From Aedes albopictus (taxonomy: Eukaryota > Arthropoda > Insecta > Diptera > Culicidae), in NCBI RefSeq assembly GCF_035046485.1, contig NC_085138.1:41699464-41763463 (forward strand): a DNA stretch of 64,000 bases. The letters are read 5' to 3'. The notes below the pieces were generated by a model. It saw only the letters and a list, made by a program, of their open reading frames with translations. It did no database searches and was not told where the DNA came from. Positions 21,995-32,307 of this stretch are shown piece by piece; positions within the stretch are counted from its first letter, which is position 1; every line of letters begins with the position of its first letter. Position numbers and translations under genes: made by a program.

Positions 21995-22342
21995 TCAAAC
22001 TCTGACATCAACACGTTTCAAAAACTGATAAATGAAATTCATGTATTCCAAATCAAGCTCTGCCAACACTTCTCTAACGGGTTTCTGTTGTTTCCCTCGG
22101 ACCCGGGGAGTTCCATACAGTTCAGATCTGACTTCACGATTCATCGCATCCCCACACGACATGCTCGATATCCTGGTAAGCCACGCCACAGACACAGAGA
22201 TTGCTTTCTGAGAGCCCAATACGGAAGGTATGTGCGTTCAACAAATAGTGATTGGACATCAGCCGACACATCACATGAATGAAATCGCGGCCTAAATCCA
22301 ACCCTTTGAACCATGGCTTCTTCGACACCAGTGGAATGATGG
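21995..22342 (-). pseudogene. LINE A C-terminal tail fragment
   Basis: The minus strand encodes a run ending in a CxC-type tail: residues ESNLCVCG, then YQDIEHVVWGCDE, the Cys/His-rich end common in RNase H-bearing mosquito LINEs. Two frames overlap because of small indels, so this is a broken remnant. It continues the RNase H piece at 22742-22942 once the 377-bp insertion is removed: the WFHS codons occur on both sides as part of the target duplication. Confidence 0.75.
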
Positions 22343-22740
22343 AGTGAAACCAACCAGCTGCGATGCGGCCATGTTTTTGAAGTCATCATCTGTTTCAGGT
22401 CAAACATTTGATTTAGGCTTAGTTTACGAATGATATTTTTTCATTAACAAAAAAGTTCTTTACATCCCCAATTGCGGCCTAATTTGAACACGTTTTTATT
22501 TATTGTAACATATTTCAACTAAGCGAATTAGATTTTTTCATGATTCTCCTAGTATTTTCGAAAATTTTCTTTTTTGTTGTGGAAAATATTATGCGCTTTT
22601 CAAGTGTTGGTCCAGAAAAGTGTACTGTTTACAAACTTTTGCTGTCAAAATGGGGTTCAACGCACAATGGGGGTCAGAGATGTTGGCTCGCTTTTTTACC
22701 GTGGGGTAGTATTCGGATGACAAGTGGCTGAGTGAAACCA
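22342..22740. mobile_element. Unclassified insertion in LINE A, 11-bp duplication
   Basis: GAGTGAAACCA at 22342-22352 and 22730-22740 flanks 377 bp of AT-rich DNA that breaks the LINE A reading frame. The duplication is made of LINE codons, so the host site is certain. I see no clear terminal inverted repeats and no tRNA-like box, so the class is unknown. Confidence 0.65.
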
Positions 22741-22741
22741 T

Positions 22742-22942
22742 CTACCCATTTCTCCATTTGTGTTGCCAGCTTGTACGGGCCAGTGAAAAAAATTCGTCGA
22801 AGGTGATTTGATGCTCGTAAATATCGCCTTCGCTAGCGCCCTCCTTAGCCAGTGAGTCCGCTTTCTCATTTCCCGGAATCGAGCAATGTGAAGGGAACCA
22901 AGCTATGGTGATGGTGTATGAAAGTTTGGTCAAAGCACTCAA
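22742..22942 (-). pseudogene. LINE A RNase H, C-terminal half
   Basis: The translated minus strand shows WFPSHCSIPGNEKADSLAKE (residues 15-34 of the local frame), the conserved C-terminal RNase H motif with the His and Asp of the active site (xPSHxxIxGNExAD), then a W-rich tail. It lacks the N-terminal half, which lies 1.7 kb upstream at 24635-24886. About 40 residues between the halves appear to be missing. Confidence 0.85.
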
Positions 22943-22952
22943 TCCAGCTTTC

Positions 22953-24624
22953 CACGCTCGCCATAATGGCGGATGCTATAAAAGATTTTGACAAGATCTG
23001 TGCCCCACGCTGAACTGAAATTGGAGAAAACATTCTTAGCAAGCTGTGCTTTCTAAGAATAACCGTTTTGTTGTTAGCTGTCAGAGGTGATTTTTTCACT
23101 CCATTATTTTTTAAATTCCATTTTTCCCAATATTATTTCCGATTTTTTTTTTAATTTTAGGAAATGCTGCATCGAGTTCAATAATCGCATTCCTTAAACT
23201 GATCAACTCAACCTTTAACGATCCTAAATAAATTAGTTTTGTTATCTACTGATGTTGGCCTAGCGTTAATTTTTAACTTTACTATCCTCTACTTTTACAA
23301 CACCTGTCCGCGAACAGTCTTCATTTTACAGGCCATCAAGGTTTTGGGCTGAAACGTCGGGTCATCAGATCTTATCAGTGTCGGTATCCGTGTCGTGAAG
23401 ATGTCCGTATCCTGGCATACATGTGACCTGCGCAACTAACTACAAAGGATCCGGTGGCCCAACGCTGCCTGGCTACCGAGAATGTTATGGCATGCAAACC
23501 GAAGAACGTTTACAAATGTGCCTTAAGTGGGTTTCTGTTATACCCCGGGAAATTAGTTTGCGTATTTGAATCATTCATGGTCTATTCCTAATTCATCGGA
23601 CCGGGACCGGGTCTTACACGCAGGGTGTAGTCAAAAACATGCCATAGTTTCGTTGAAAAAAAAACGATGTCTCGGGTCTGGTCATGGCCCTACTCCGGTG
23701 TAATGAGATTAGCGCTTAAAGCTGCCCTTTTGAATTAATTAAAGACAGAAATGAACATTTAGATTAACCCCTACGTCCACCCTAACATCTAGGTCTCTCA
23801 GTTGTGATCGTATCGTCCACTATTTACACAACCATCACATCGAATTACATTCCCTCTGTTCATAACTCAGTATAAAAACGTCTTCCGAGTTCAAACCGTG
23901 TAGACGTCTGAGAGTTGCGGTATCAGAGGCTCAAAACGGTGAATTCCCAATTAGCTATGGGTAATAATTGTCTGCCAAAATATTTGTTTCTTTCGGTGCC
24001 GAAAATAACCAAACCAGCCTTTCAGCCACTGAAAATGATACTAGATACTAAGACTTCCTGGAAGTTTAGATGATATTCAGGAGGCATTTAGGAGAATAAT
24101 CGATTTTTCCGATGCAGATATCTTTGTAGAATGTCTGGTAAGAATTTGCGTGTTTTTTTATGATACAAAATGGATTTGAAGAGATTCTTGCTAGTTAGAA
24201 GACGACTTCAGTGAACGTTTTTGAGGGATTCAGAGAATAAAAATCGGTGCAAGAACCAAAGACCGATGAAAATGCGCGTTTATGAACCCACCTCATCAAA
24301 AATCATTCCATCGGACAAGGCTCCAAGATTTTTTTACGGGATCCTGATTTGCGTTCTGTTACATTACCCCTAAAATGAAAAAATCCAGTTAATTAAATGT
24401 TCCAAAATAGTTTTTATATGGAAAATCCTTCGGTTTCACCGTTTTCAATTTTTAACAAATCGACGGTTGGTTAGGTGACATCAAAATCAACAAACACATG
24501 TTCGGCGAACTCAAGGTTTGCTGAGAATATGTTTTGTAATTTCAGTTCAGTGCGCAGGGCACAGATCTTGTCATTTTTTTATGGCATCCGCCATTATGGT
24601 GAAAATGGAAAGCTGGATACTTGG
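22953..24624. mobile_element. Insertion with ~95-bp inverted ends inside the RNase H
   Basis: TCCAGCTTTCCA, then CCATAATGGCGGATGC, then GACAAGATCTGTGCCC at 22953-23020 reappear in inverse order at 24624-24540. This gives inverted ends of about 95 bp (about 85 percent by eye) around 1.5 kb of unassigned sequence that includes TATAAAAACG at 23871. It separates the two halves of the LINE A RNase H. No transposase is seen. Confidence 0.6.
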
Positions 24625-24634
24625 CGTATTCCAT

Positions 24635-24886
24635 TCAGGTGTAGTATATAGCCGCTAGCTCAGCAACGTATACCGAAGAGGGCTTTTGAAGCATGAAGGC
24701 GGCGCTATGAAAATCGTTGTAGACACCAAAACCAGTCGAATCATTTGTCTTTGAACCATCTGTGAAGAACTGTCTGTCCCCGCCTATATGCCCGAACTTG
24801 CTTGCAAAGATTTGCGGAATACACATGCAACGAAAAGATTCTGGTACTCCATGGACCTCATCCTTCATGGACAGATCAAAATCCAC
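24635..24886 (-). pseudogene. LINE A RNase H, N-terminal half
   Basis: The minus strand encodes IFASKFGHIGGDRQFFTDGS, then GFGVYN and VAELAAIYY. FFTDGS carries the first catalytic Asp and AELAAI the catalytic Glu of RNase H. The upstream 'FDLSMK' and 'VPES' residues fit the pre-RNase H linker of this LINE group. The frame is interrupted downstream by the inverted-end insertion. Confidence 0.85.
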
Positions 24887-24889
24887 AGA

Positions 24890-26878
24890 GGAACTTGAAA
24901 CGACATCGTTTCAATAATAATTACACAACGTTCGATTCAAGCGAAAACGATAAGTTTCGCCTGAATTTAGGTAAAAGTGCTCGAATCAATAGTGCATGAT
25001 TAGTTAAGTGAGGAAATTCGTTCTGGGGGTAATTAAAAAGGTCCAAAAAGCCAGCTAAGAAAATTATAAAAAGAAATCAATAGAATACGGAATGCGGAAA
25101 TGGATAAAATCTAGTACTGCATACTAGGTTTCATGGTGAAATACAGAACTATGATCGGTCTTTCCCTGTTAGACCGCCGAGAAGAAAACAGCTAATGAAG
25201 ATTAGAGTGCAAAGAGAAAATTATTCAAAGTTCTTTAAAGTAATAGTGAAATTAAAAGCAGTTTAACCGTGAAATTAATTTAATTAACTTGTTTTCCAAA
25301 GTTGTTATTCCATAGATGATCAACTGAGTAGAATATATGAAAAACAAAACGTGAGTCGTGTGAGAAATTACTACTGATCATCGTAAGTCTCCGAGTGAGA
25401 GGAAATTAGAAGCAAGTTATAAATTACAAAATTTTCCTAATAGGTACAAATAGTAGAAAGTGAGAAACACAAAAATTAATCGTTAAGATCACTGAAAAAA
25501 CGAGCAAGGTAAATATGGTGTACTTTGGTAGAAGAAAATGTGTCCTAATGTGTCAATTTTTGTTCAGCCAGCACGTGGCGTTATCTCGTTTGGGAACAAG
25601 AACGGTGGTGTCGGCCCCTCGCCGGAAAACTAATTGGGTGTGAGGACAGGGCAGAAGGAAGCTGGGACGATTCGCCTAGGTGCGCCTATCGCCTCGTAGC
25701 TGCGGGCCACTATAGGCCATCTGGAGTGCGTAGGCCGTCGTGAAGGATTCTCGGCCTCGCCGTCCACCAACGTCACCAAGGTGGTTAACATCGTTCCTTG
25801 ACTCACGTAAAACTTCGCTTCCCACGGTGAGCTGTGGTCCGTCAATCAAGACCACTCTCCGAAGCATTCCCGAAGTTGGTCCACAGTCGACCTAACCTCA
25901 CCACCCACTGCCCGAGAAGAGCCGAAGGAACTCCCACATAGTGAGACGGTTTCGTAACCGCTGACGACTGCATGCTCAAGCCTCACAGGTCGTGATACTC
26001 TCCCTCTCGACCTCTCACGAACAGCGGCGTCGTTATCATCCGATCGCTCCATGCGCTAGATCGGCCCCGACCTTGAGGAGGTTTCAACCCAATACCCGTC
26101 GGTCGCCGGCTCCACGAATCCCCCGTAGTGTACCACTACCATCTCACACTGCGACCGCCAACCATCGTGGTGGTCAGGCGGTTCCACGACCTTTCAAGCC
26201 ATCCGAGGCACGGCTGGCGTTGCGGAGTAAGTCGGCATACATCCGTAAGTACCTATGGACACATACAGTGACATCTTCAGGTAGGGAATAGACAATCATA
26301 ATCGCAAAAACCCATTGTAGAAAGTGAGCATGTGTAAACCGTAAGAAAAATTAGAGAAGAGACGATGAACACGATTTGATAGCCTAGTAGATGAGAGAAC
26401 CGTGACGTCACCGGTAATGAATTTTTCGAACGATCGTTCTCGGAGAAACGACTCCGACGAAACACAGAATGTAGGTCAGTAGGTCAGGGAATAAATGTGA
26501 TCAACAGCTTTGAAAAATTTTACAAATTTTGTTTTGATTCTCCGCGTGCTGATGCACGGTATAGTTTGAATAGTTTCCACTTTGAATAAATCTTCAGAAT
26601 GACTTTTAAACTTACCTTTAGTACGATTTATTAAATTTGGAATCGAGAAATCAAGGACATTGGAATTCGGGATTTCATTGGGTTCAGACTTTGTAGGGTT
26701 GGGAAAATCTCGTGGAGGTTGGTCTTGCTGTGGGGTTGGACTTTAGCTAGCTGGGCAACCCGATCTGCAGTTCCTGGCAGACGATGTGATCGTCTGGCGC
26801 GAAAGCTGGGAACTTTAGAGGCTCCACCAAGACCTTCCTTACAAACTATCGAAGTCTGAGAAGTTGTCACGATTGGTG
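24890..26878. other. Unassigned segment interrupting LINE A
   Basis: About 2 kb with no LINE coding sequence separates the RNase H from the post-RT domain. 24990-25560 is A-rich. 25600-26280 is clearly more GC-rich, with several overlapping frames on both strands and none recognisable. 26290-26620 is again A-rich and shares the phrase 'gtagaaagtgag' with 25450. It may be a degraded LTR element, but I found no LTR pair, so I leave it unnamed. Confidence 0.4.
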
Positions 26879-27190
26879 TCAACCGAAGATGGGCTTACCT
26901 CCAGCGTCATATACCAGTAGTACACACTCATAAAACGAGTTTGAGGGTTCTGTTCGAGCAGCTTTTCGAAATTTTCTATGATCAATGAATTCACAACCTC
27001 GCATCGGATGAGGAACCGGAACGATAACTCTGCAAAGCGGTATGTCAGAGGCTGTACACCAGCAAGTACATACCTCTAAACGCATTGTGTGAGTCGAGTT
27101 CATGCAACCTACCGCGATCCGAAGGCAACGGTACTGAACCCGTTGGAGCTTCAGCAAGTGTGTTTTCGCCGCGGATTGAAAACAAAGCAA
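26879..27190 (-). pseudogene. LINE A post-RT domain fragment
   Basis: The minus frame shows QRVQYRCLRIAVGCMNSTHT, then RLEVCT, the conserved stretch between the RT thumb and RNase H in I/Loa/R1-related LINEs ('LQRIQxRxLRIxLGxMxSTP' class). The frame is shifted relative to the RT, so the protein is broken. Confidence 0.8.
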
Positions 27191-27253
27191 CCGTATTCTA
27201 AAACCGACATAATGGTTATTTGGTACAGCCTGATCTTGTGGGTGTGCTCCCCA

Positions 27254-27448
27254 CTATGTTCCGGTAACAGTTCGCATAAAGTTGATTCGCTTTTGGCATT
27301 TTTGTATCAGACACACAATGTGCTTCCCCCAGGTGCATTTAGAGTCGAACCAGACGCCGAGATACTGAGAAGACATGCTATGAGTGATTGTCTTACTCAT
27401 CAAATAGAGCGGAAACTTAGCCGGTTTGTGTTTTTTTAGAAAAGACAA
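27254..27448 (-). pseudogene. LINE A RT thumb, after a frameshift
   Basis: This overlaps the end of the RT frame by about 30 bp and continues the protein in another frame: YLGVWFDSKCTWGKHI is the RT thumb motif (normally YLGxxxD...W..HI). A single small indel near 27430 accounts for the change of frame. Confidence 0.8.
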
Positions 27449-28532
27449 CCATCTCAGTTTTCTCCGGAGAGAATTCGATACCCAGCTTTAGAGCCCAAGT
27501 AGACAAATTGTCCAAAGTGTCCTGTAGTGATCCTTGCAGATCGACTGGTATTGATCCCGTTATAGAAACAACACAGTCATCCGCAAGCTGTCTTAACGTG
27601 CAATTTTCCATGAGACAATCATCTATGTCTCTAACATAAAAATTGTAAAGAAGGGGGCTTAGACATGAACCCTGGGGGAGATCCATGTAGCTAATTCGTG
27701 AAACTGTCAAGTTGCCATGAGCAAAACTTATCTGCTTCTCAAACTGCAAATTATACAAAAAGTTGTTCAAAATTGGTGAAAGGCCACTTCCGTGTAGTTT
27801 GTCGGAAAGAACATCGACACAAACTGAATCAAAAGCTCCCTTTATATCCAAGAACACTGAGCCCATTTGCTGCTTTTGAGCAAAGGCAAGCTGAATTTCT
27901 GAAGTAAGCATTGCAAGACAATCGTTCGTTCCTTTGCCTCTGCGGAAACCAAATTGTGTATCTGACAACATGCCATTCGATTCAACCCGTTTGTCCAGTC
28001 GAAAGAGAATCATCTTCTCTAACAACTTCCGTAGACAAGACAACATCCCGATTGGACGGTACGAATTATGATCTGACGCGGGTTTCCCGGGTTTTTGAAT
28101 AGCTATCACTCTCACTTGCCTCCAATCATCCGGAATGATGTTATTATCCAGGAACTGATTGACCAAGTTCAACAAGCGCTTCTTAGCGACGTCGGGGAGG
28201 TTTTTAAGCAAGCTGAACTTAATTCGATCCATTCCTGGAGCGGAGTTGTTACATGAAAGAAGAGCAAGTGAGAATTCAACCATCGAAAACGGCCTATCCA
28301 TATCATCCCTATCCTCGGAAACATCACGAATTATTCGCTCCACGGGTACGGAATCTGGACAAACTTTTTTTGCGAACTTAAGAAACCACCGAGGAGAGCT
28401 TTCTCGATCTTCGTTAACCGACGACGCGTTACGCATTCTTCTCCCGACGATCCAAAGAGTTCTCATTGAAGTCTCGCGCGACAAACCCTCGACGAACCGA
28501 CGCCAGTAACCGCTCTTCTTCGCCTTGACCAA
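27417..28532 (-). pseudogene. LINE A reverse transcriptase domain, 371 codons open
   Basis: RNA-directed DNA polymerase core of a non-LTR retrotransposon. Visible motifs are SAPGMDRI (97-104), WRQVRVIAIQKPGKP (137-151), NSYRPIGML (156-164), QFGFRRGKGTND (193-204), motif A FLDIKGAFDSV (227-237) with catalytic D229, motif B LPQGSCLSPLLYN (285-297), and motif C QLADDCVVS (315-323) in which the usual Tyr is Leu. All catalytic Asp residues remain. Upstream on the same strand, out of frame, PWWDSEC-type linker residues can be read to about 28660. The domain is open, but the element lacks EN and ORF1 and is frameshifted downstream, so it is a dead copy. Confidence 0.88.
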
Positions 28533-28899
28533 GTTCTTGAACTTGCTTTCAAGGGAAGCGTATACCGCTTAAAATTTTCGACCGAACCGCGTTTCCGAAA
28601 CTCTGAACGCGGCGGATTTCTCGCGATAGACCTCTGTACACTCACTATCCCACCACGGATTGCAAACCGACCGACCTGGCACTGGTCGACGTTATGCCTG
28701 CTACTGTTAGCGGGCTACTGGTAATCAAATCTGATAAAAAAAAAAGGCTATATGTTCACTCCAAAAATTCTTTTTGGTAGAAGACACCCGAACAGGAAGG
28801 TACAAATTGTGTGGGTGTAAGGACGTTTACTACAAGAAAGTAAAAGACAGAACTACTCTCTCCTCGACCCATTACCATAATCGCATAATCCTATGTCTC

Positions 28900-29150
28900 T
28901 CCGGAACTACCAAAAAGGCATTACTTCAAAAAGTAATCAACGTGGCTACTGATGGTAAGCTTATCATCGTTCATCACCCCAAGCGTTTAACGGAGCGCTT
29001 CGACGTGATAGTACCATCAGTAATCACCTACTCTGATCACCGCTTGCTACTCCGACTTCCAGTTGTTCGCAATCACAACCTCAGTTTTGTGGTAATCCAA
29101 CTCCACTTCTTTGATCGATTCATCATAGACTTCTTGCGTAAAGGTTAGAG
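28900..29150 (-). pseudogene. LINE B RT C-terminal fragment
   Basis: The minus strand reads HKTEVVIANN, NWKSEQAVISVGDY and MMIDDKLTISSHVDY with frame changes, the region directly after the catalytic core in R1 elements. A plus-strand open frame over the same DNA (28774-29148) is only its antisense shadow. Confidence 0.7.
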
Positions 29151-29265
29151 TAAACTCTAACCTCAACATTTTCGCGTACTTGACATTACACCGGATACAT
29201 GATCAAACCTTGCAGGACTCCAGAGGTTACGTGAAAGCACTTTCGACCAACCCCTGTGTCGTGAA

Positions 29266-29610
29266 CTAGTACTCGATTCTGGAAGATTTTGCAACCAACA
29301 GGATAGCGTCTACGGTCGATTTCCTCTTCCGGAAGCCGTACTGGTTGCTCGAGAGACAATTTACACCCTCGGTGTGCCTCAACATTCTATTGAAGATGGT
29401 CTTTTCGAGCACCATCCGCGCCGTGTCAATCAAGCATTTTGGTCTATCTGCCGACGGGTCTCCGGGTGGTTTCCCCGCCTTTGGCAATAGAACCAGGCTC
29501 TGCCTCTTCCAGACTTTTAAGAAAACTCCCTCGTCCAGGCTTTGGAACTCCATTTGGACCTGGGCCTTATCTTCTTTGCTATCCCCGCAAATTCCACATC
29601 GGTGACCCTC
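29266..29610 (-). pseudogene. LINE B RT N-terminal fragment
   Basis: The open 95-codon stretch (29553-29266) has WKRQSLVLLPKAGKP, then PKCLIDTARMVLEKTIFNRM and SSNQYGFRKRKSTVDAI. These are RT motifs 0 to 2 of the R1 clade. The upstream frame includes DDERVTDVEFAGIAKKI. After 29266 only GVLQGLI, a vestige of motif B (GVPQGS), is seen before the C-terminal fragment. Motif A is gone from the reading and the YADD motif C is deleted. Confidence 0.85.
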
Positions 29611-29739
29611 TCGTCATCGCCAGCTCCAGTCCCAGGTTGTCCTACGAAAGAAGACCAAGAACTGGGATCATGGCGTGGAAACACCCTCCAACATCTCTGG
29701 AGATTGCTCTGTAGGAGCCATTACACCTCCCGTCTTGAC

Positions 29740-29942
29740 CATCACGATCCTATTTTTTAACTGTATTAACGAGATTTTTAGCCCTATGCTAGTTCATCTC
29801 GGGACCCACGCTTTACTTCCCTTCCGAAGGAAGAACTCACATTTTGTGAGTTTTTCGGGAGTGGGATTCGATCCCAGGTCCTCGGCGTGATAGTCAAGTG
29901 TTCTAACCATCCCACCAGGTCCGCTCCCATCATCACGATCCT
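29740..29942 (-). mobile_element. tRNA-derived SINE in LINE B (12-bp duplication)
   Basis: The SINE occupies 29752-29930 and is flanked by CATCACGATCCT (29740-29751 and 29931-29942). On the minus strand it starts GGAGCGGACCTGGTGGGATG (A-box-like), has the B box GGATCGAATCCC, and ends near CTAAAAATCTCGTTAATAC. The same family is found at 40997-42781, 53290-53468 and, as a fragment, 18174-18243. The target lies in R1 coding sequence (codons for the RIVMM region). Confidence 0.88.
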
Positions 29943-30400
29943 GTAGGCATCACCCCACGGATTCGCATTGGCACTCTGACAAAGACCCTCAAAACAGGCC
30001 TTTTTGTTTTCCCTTGTCTCGGTTTTCAGCACGGCTTTTACAGCGGCGAACACAACCCGCCGTATGTTTCGCTCTTACTCAGATCGTGCTCGCTGCATCC
30101 GCCGCCTAGCCCGTAGCCAGGCGTGCCGCAGGTCCGCAATCGCTTGAGTCCACCAGTAAGCCGGTGGTCTCCCATTTCTAGGGTGGACTTTCCTAGGCAT
30201 AGTCGCATCGCACACAAGCCAGAGCACCGCTAACCAGCTCATCGCCGTCTAAACCAAGTAGGATTCACTCACGGCGGAGCGCTGCCCTAAATACCCCTTC
30301 GTCAAAGTATGATATCTTCCATCTTTCAAAGCATGACCCTGGCCTAGCCGCCGCTTCCTCTACCAGGTACCTGCTATTGTTGTAGTGTGAAATCGATACT

Positions 30401-30740
30401 TTAGCGAACCGCCAGGTGATTGCTGTGAGTGTAGCTATCGCCTATTCTCCAGTTCGAGCTACTTGTTAGACCAGGACTACAAAAAAGAACGTCAATAATC
30501 GACTCCACACCGTTCCGACTAAAGGTAATTTTCGTTCCGATATTAGTCAGGTCGACATCTATGGCCAGTGTCTCTAGCAGGATCTGACCCCACTGATTCG
30601 TGAAACCCAATTGCCGTTGCCGGCGAATACTCAGTATGGGTTCGCTACGATGGCGATATTCGTCCCCACTCAGAAACCATATGACAAAGCAGCTACTGAG
30701 CTGCGTCACAGTGGTTCAGGTTCAGCTGCGATACCTGCAC
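30401..30740 (-). pseudogene. LINE B ORF2 start and endonuclease fragment
   Basis: The ORF2 beginning VQVSQLNLNHCDAAQ is directly followed, with a deletion, by the C-terminal half of the exonuclease-endonuclease-phosphatase domain: NQWGQILLETLAIDVDLTNI, GTKITFSRNGVESIIDVLFC, then YTHSNHLAVR. The final SDH catalytic triplet is read as SNH. The middle of the endonuclease, including the GDFN motif, is missing. Confidence 0.8.
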
Positions 30741-31869
30741 TGTGATTTGTTCACTGTGGATTTCTTAAAGACCACCCGCTGAACACCTGAAACATACCTC
30801 CGGTAGCTCGTGGAAGGCTCGTGGCATACGCACCAGCATAACTTGATTTCCCCTACTTTAACGGACTATAATTACGTCCGCCAAAGGTAGCTGAACTAAG
30901 GCTACCTGTGTCCCTGCCGGCCCCTTCCATAGCCGAACGATTGCGGTGCACCTCGTTCTGTTGCCGCAGTACCGTGGCGAGCTCTTCAGCTTTGGTGACC
31001 TTGTCTTGGTTTTTCACATTCAGAGTCGTCTCTGCTGTAAGAGCCCTCACTTCTACCCCTTCGCCAAAGACATCTTCCGCTAAACTTGTGTTCCTTGTCG
31101 CGCTTGACCTCTAGGATCATATCACCCGTACGAATACGTCTAATACTGCGCACGTCCGCTATCAGATTCACGAGTTATGCATCGCTTCGCATCGCCCTGA
31201 AGACGTCTGAGTACTTAGACTGTTCGGTCTTGATGACGAGGGCGTCCCTTTCACGCGCTTGGCACCTACACTTTTACGTCTTCTTGGTTTGGCGTGCCTG
31301 ATCTCCTAGATCTGTGTTTTTTCTTCTTCCTCTGCCGCTCGACTTTCGTCCAAGGGGGGTCCTCCCCTTGGTTCACCCTCAGGTATCAGTAGGTGGGCTC
31401 CAGAGGCACGTTCTCCTCCAATTGGGAAATTTGTGCCACCCTATTCTGTGTTTGCTGAGGGCCTAACAACGGTCACAACCTCAATCCGGGATGGACCAGC
31501 CTTTTCAACCCCACTCTTCCCAGCTTTCCTGGAGGCCGCCATCTGGGTAGACATCGATACTTTTACTTTCGTCACTGCTGCAGTTTTCACGAGTCTCAAG
31601 TGATCCCGCTTGGCATCGTCCATCGACTTACGATGTCGCAACAGGGTCGTTTTCAGCTCCTTTGTGTTGGAATTCACGGAAGCGAAGTCGATGATCTTGC
31701 CAAGCTACTACTCAACAGCAGCGATCGCGGAAAGCCCGTCTCGCTTTTGGTTGATGGCTAATCCGTCCATGATCTCCCCCGGCAGGCTAGCCGGGGAATG
31801 GATCGAAGAACCCACGCTGGAGCTGCGTGCGCAGTTTTCCGCTCCTAAGTTCACCTTTACGTTCTAATG
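30741..31869 (-). pseudogene. LINE B ORF1 (gag-like) remnant
   Basis: RNA-binding ORF1 of an R1-type LINE, broken by stops and frameshifts. Readable pieces are LGKIIDFASVNSNTKELKTT (near 31695), a Lys/Arg-rich segment, RRIRTGDMILEVKRDKEHK (near 31130) and VRALTAETTLNVKNQDKVTK (near 31050). The end reads MPRAFHELPEVCFRC, the first Cys pair of the first zinc knuckle, and then the rest of the knuckle region is deleted so that ORF2 follows at once. Confidence 0.75.
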
Positions 31870-31915
31870 AATACCTGGGGTCTATTGGACCCCAGAGCCA
31901 CTTTAAAGTGATCGA
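31866..31915. repeat. Palindromic fragment related to the 5031 MITE
   Basis: GAATACCTGGGGTCTATTGG followed by ACCCCAGAGC matches the left half of the TTAA MITE at 5031-5146 (GGGATACCTGGGGTCCATTG). No TTAA ends remain, so it is a fragment or a relative. Confidence 0.5.
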
Positions 31916-31931
31916 AAGATTGGACTGACAT

Positions 31932-32295
31932 ACAGGGGATGGCCAAAATGTTTGGGATAGGCAACTTTTTTTCTCCCACAAAAAAATTCAACATGCTGTA
32001 ACTTTTCATAGAGTGCATCAAAAAATCTCAAAATTTGTCTGTTTGTCAACCTATTATATGTGCATCATTGGTACAAATTTGGGCTCGATTGATTAATTTT
32101 CCGCGAAGTTAGAACCGTTCAGGTAAAACACTATTATTTAGACAACTAATTTTTGAACTGTCATATCTCGGAAACCAGTCAACCGAATTGAATGATTTTT
32201 TTAACGTTTATCAGCAATATATTGAACTTAATACGACGTTATAAAAAGTAATATTTTCTCACGGCGAATTAAGCGAATGTGAGAACTTCAGGGCG
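31932..32295 (+). mobile_element. Truncated TA-flanked DNA element, left end only
   Basis: TACAGGGGATGGCCAAAATG at 31932, followed by GATAGGCAACTTTTTTTC, looks like the terminus of a mosquito Tc1/mariner-type element. No inverse copy is found before the RTE-like LINE begins at about 32296, so the right end is missing or replaced. There is no coding capacity. Confidence 0.5.
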
Positions 32296-32307
32296 ATCAT
32301 ATTTTGA

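Larger units (their letters stand above)
21612..28756 (-). mobile_element. LINE A: 5'-truncated, multiply interrupted non-LTR element
   Basis: A 13-bp duplication, AAGGCTATATGTT (21612-21624 and 28744-28756), brackets LINE-derived coding pieces in order on the minus strand: EN-RT linker and RT (28660-27254), post-RT domain (27190-26879), RNase H (24886-24635 and 22942-22742) and a cysteine-rich C-terminal tail (22330-21995). Retention of an RNase H domain points to the I/Loa-type lineage. The 5' end is truncated just before the conserved linker motif PWWDSEC, so ORF1 and the endonuclease are absent. Three segments inside it (22353-22729, about 22953-24624 and about 24890-26878) interrupt the coding order. 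Confidence 0.8.
28757..31870 (-). mobile_element. LINE B: R1-like non-LTR element, internally deleted
   Basis: On the minus strand, in order: ORF1 remnants (31869-30740), ORF2 start and endonuclease remnant (30740-30401), a SINE insertion, RT N-terminal part (29610-29266) and RT C-terminal part (about 29150-28900). The phrases fit the R1 clade, for example 'NQYGFRKRKSTVDAI', 'SRNGVESIIDVLFCSPG' and 'LGMMIDDKLTISSHVDY'. The left limit is uncertain, since LINE A's 5' end and target duplication abut it at 28756. Confidence 0.75.

Noticed and set aside
23865..23910. Promoter or LTR start at TATAAAAACG
   Set aside because: A TATA-like word alone inside an unknown element, without a downstream ORF or a second LTR, is not enough.
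25600..26290. Endogenous viral or LTR-retrotransposon coding fragment
   Set aside because: GC-rich open frames exist, but no protease, RT, integrase, capsid or glycoprotein motif and no LTR pair could be read.
28774..29148. 124-codon plus frame
   Set aside because: The opposite strand encodes recognisable R1-type RT C-terminal residues; the plus frame is its shadow.
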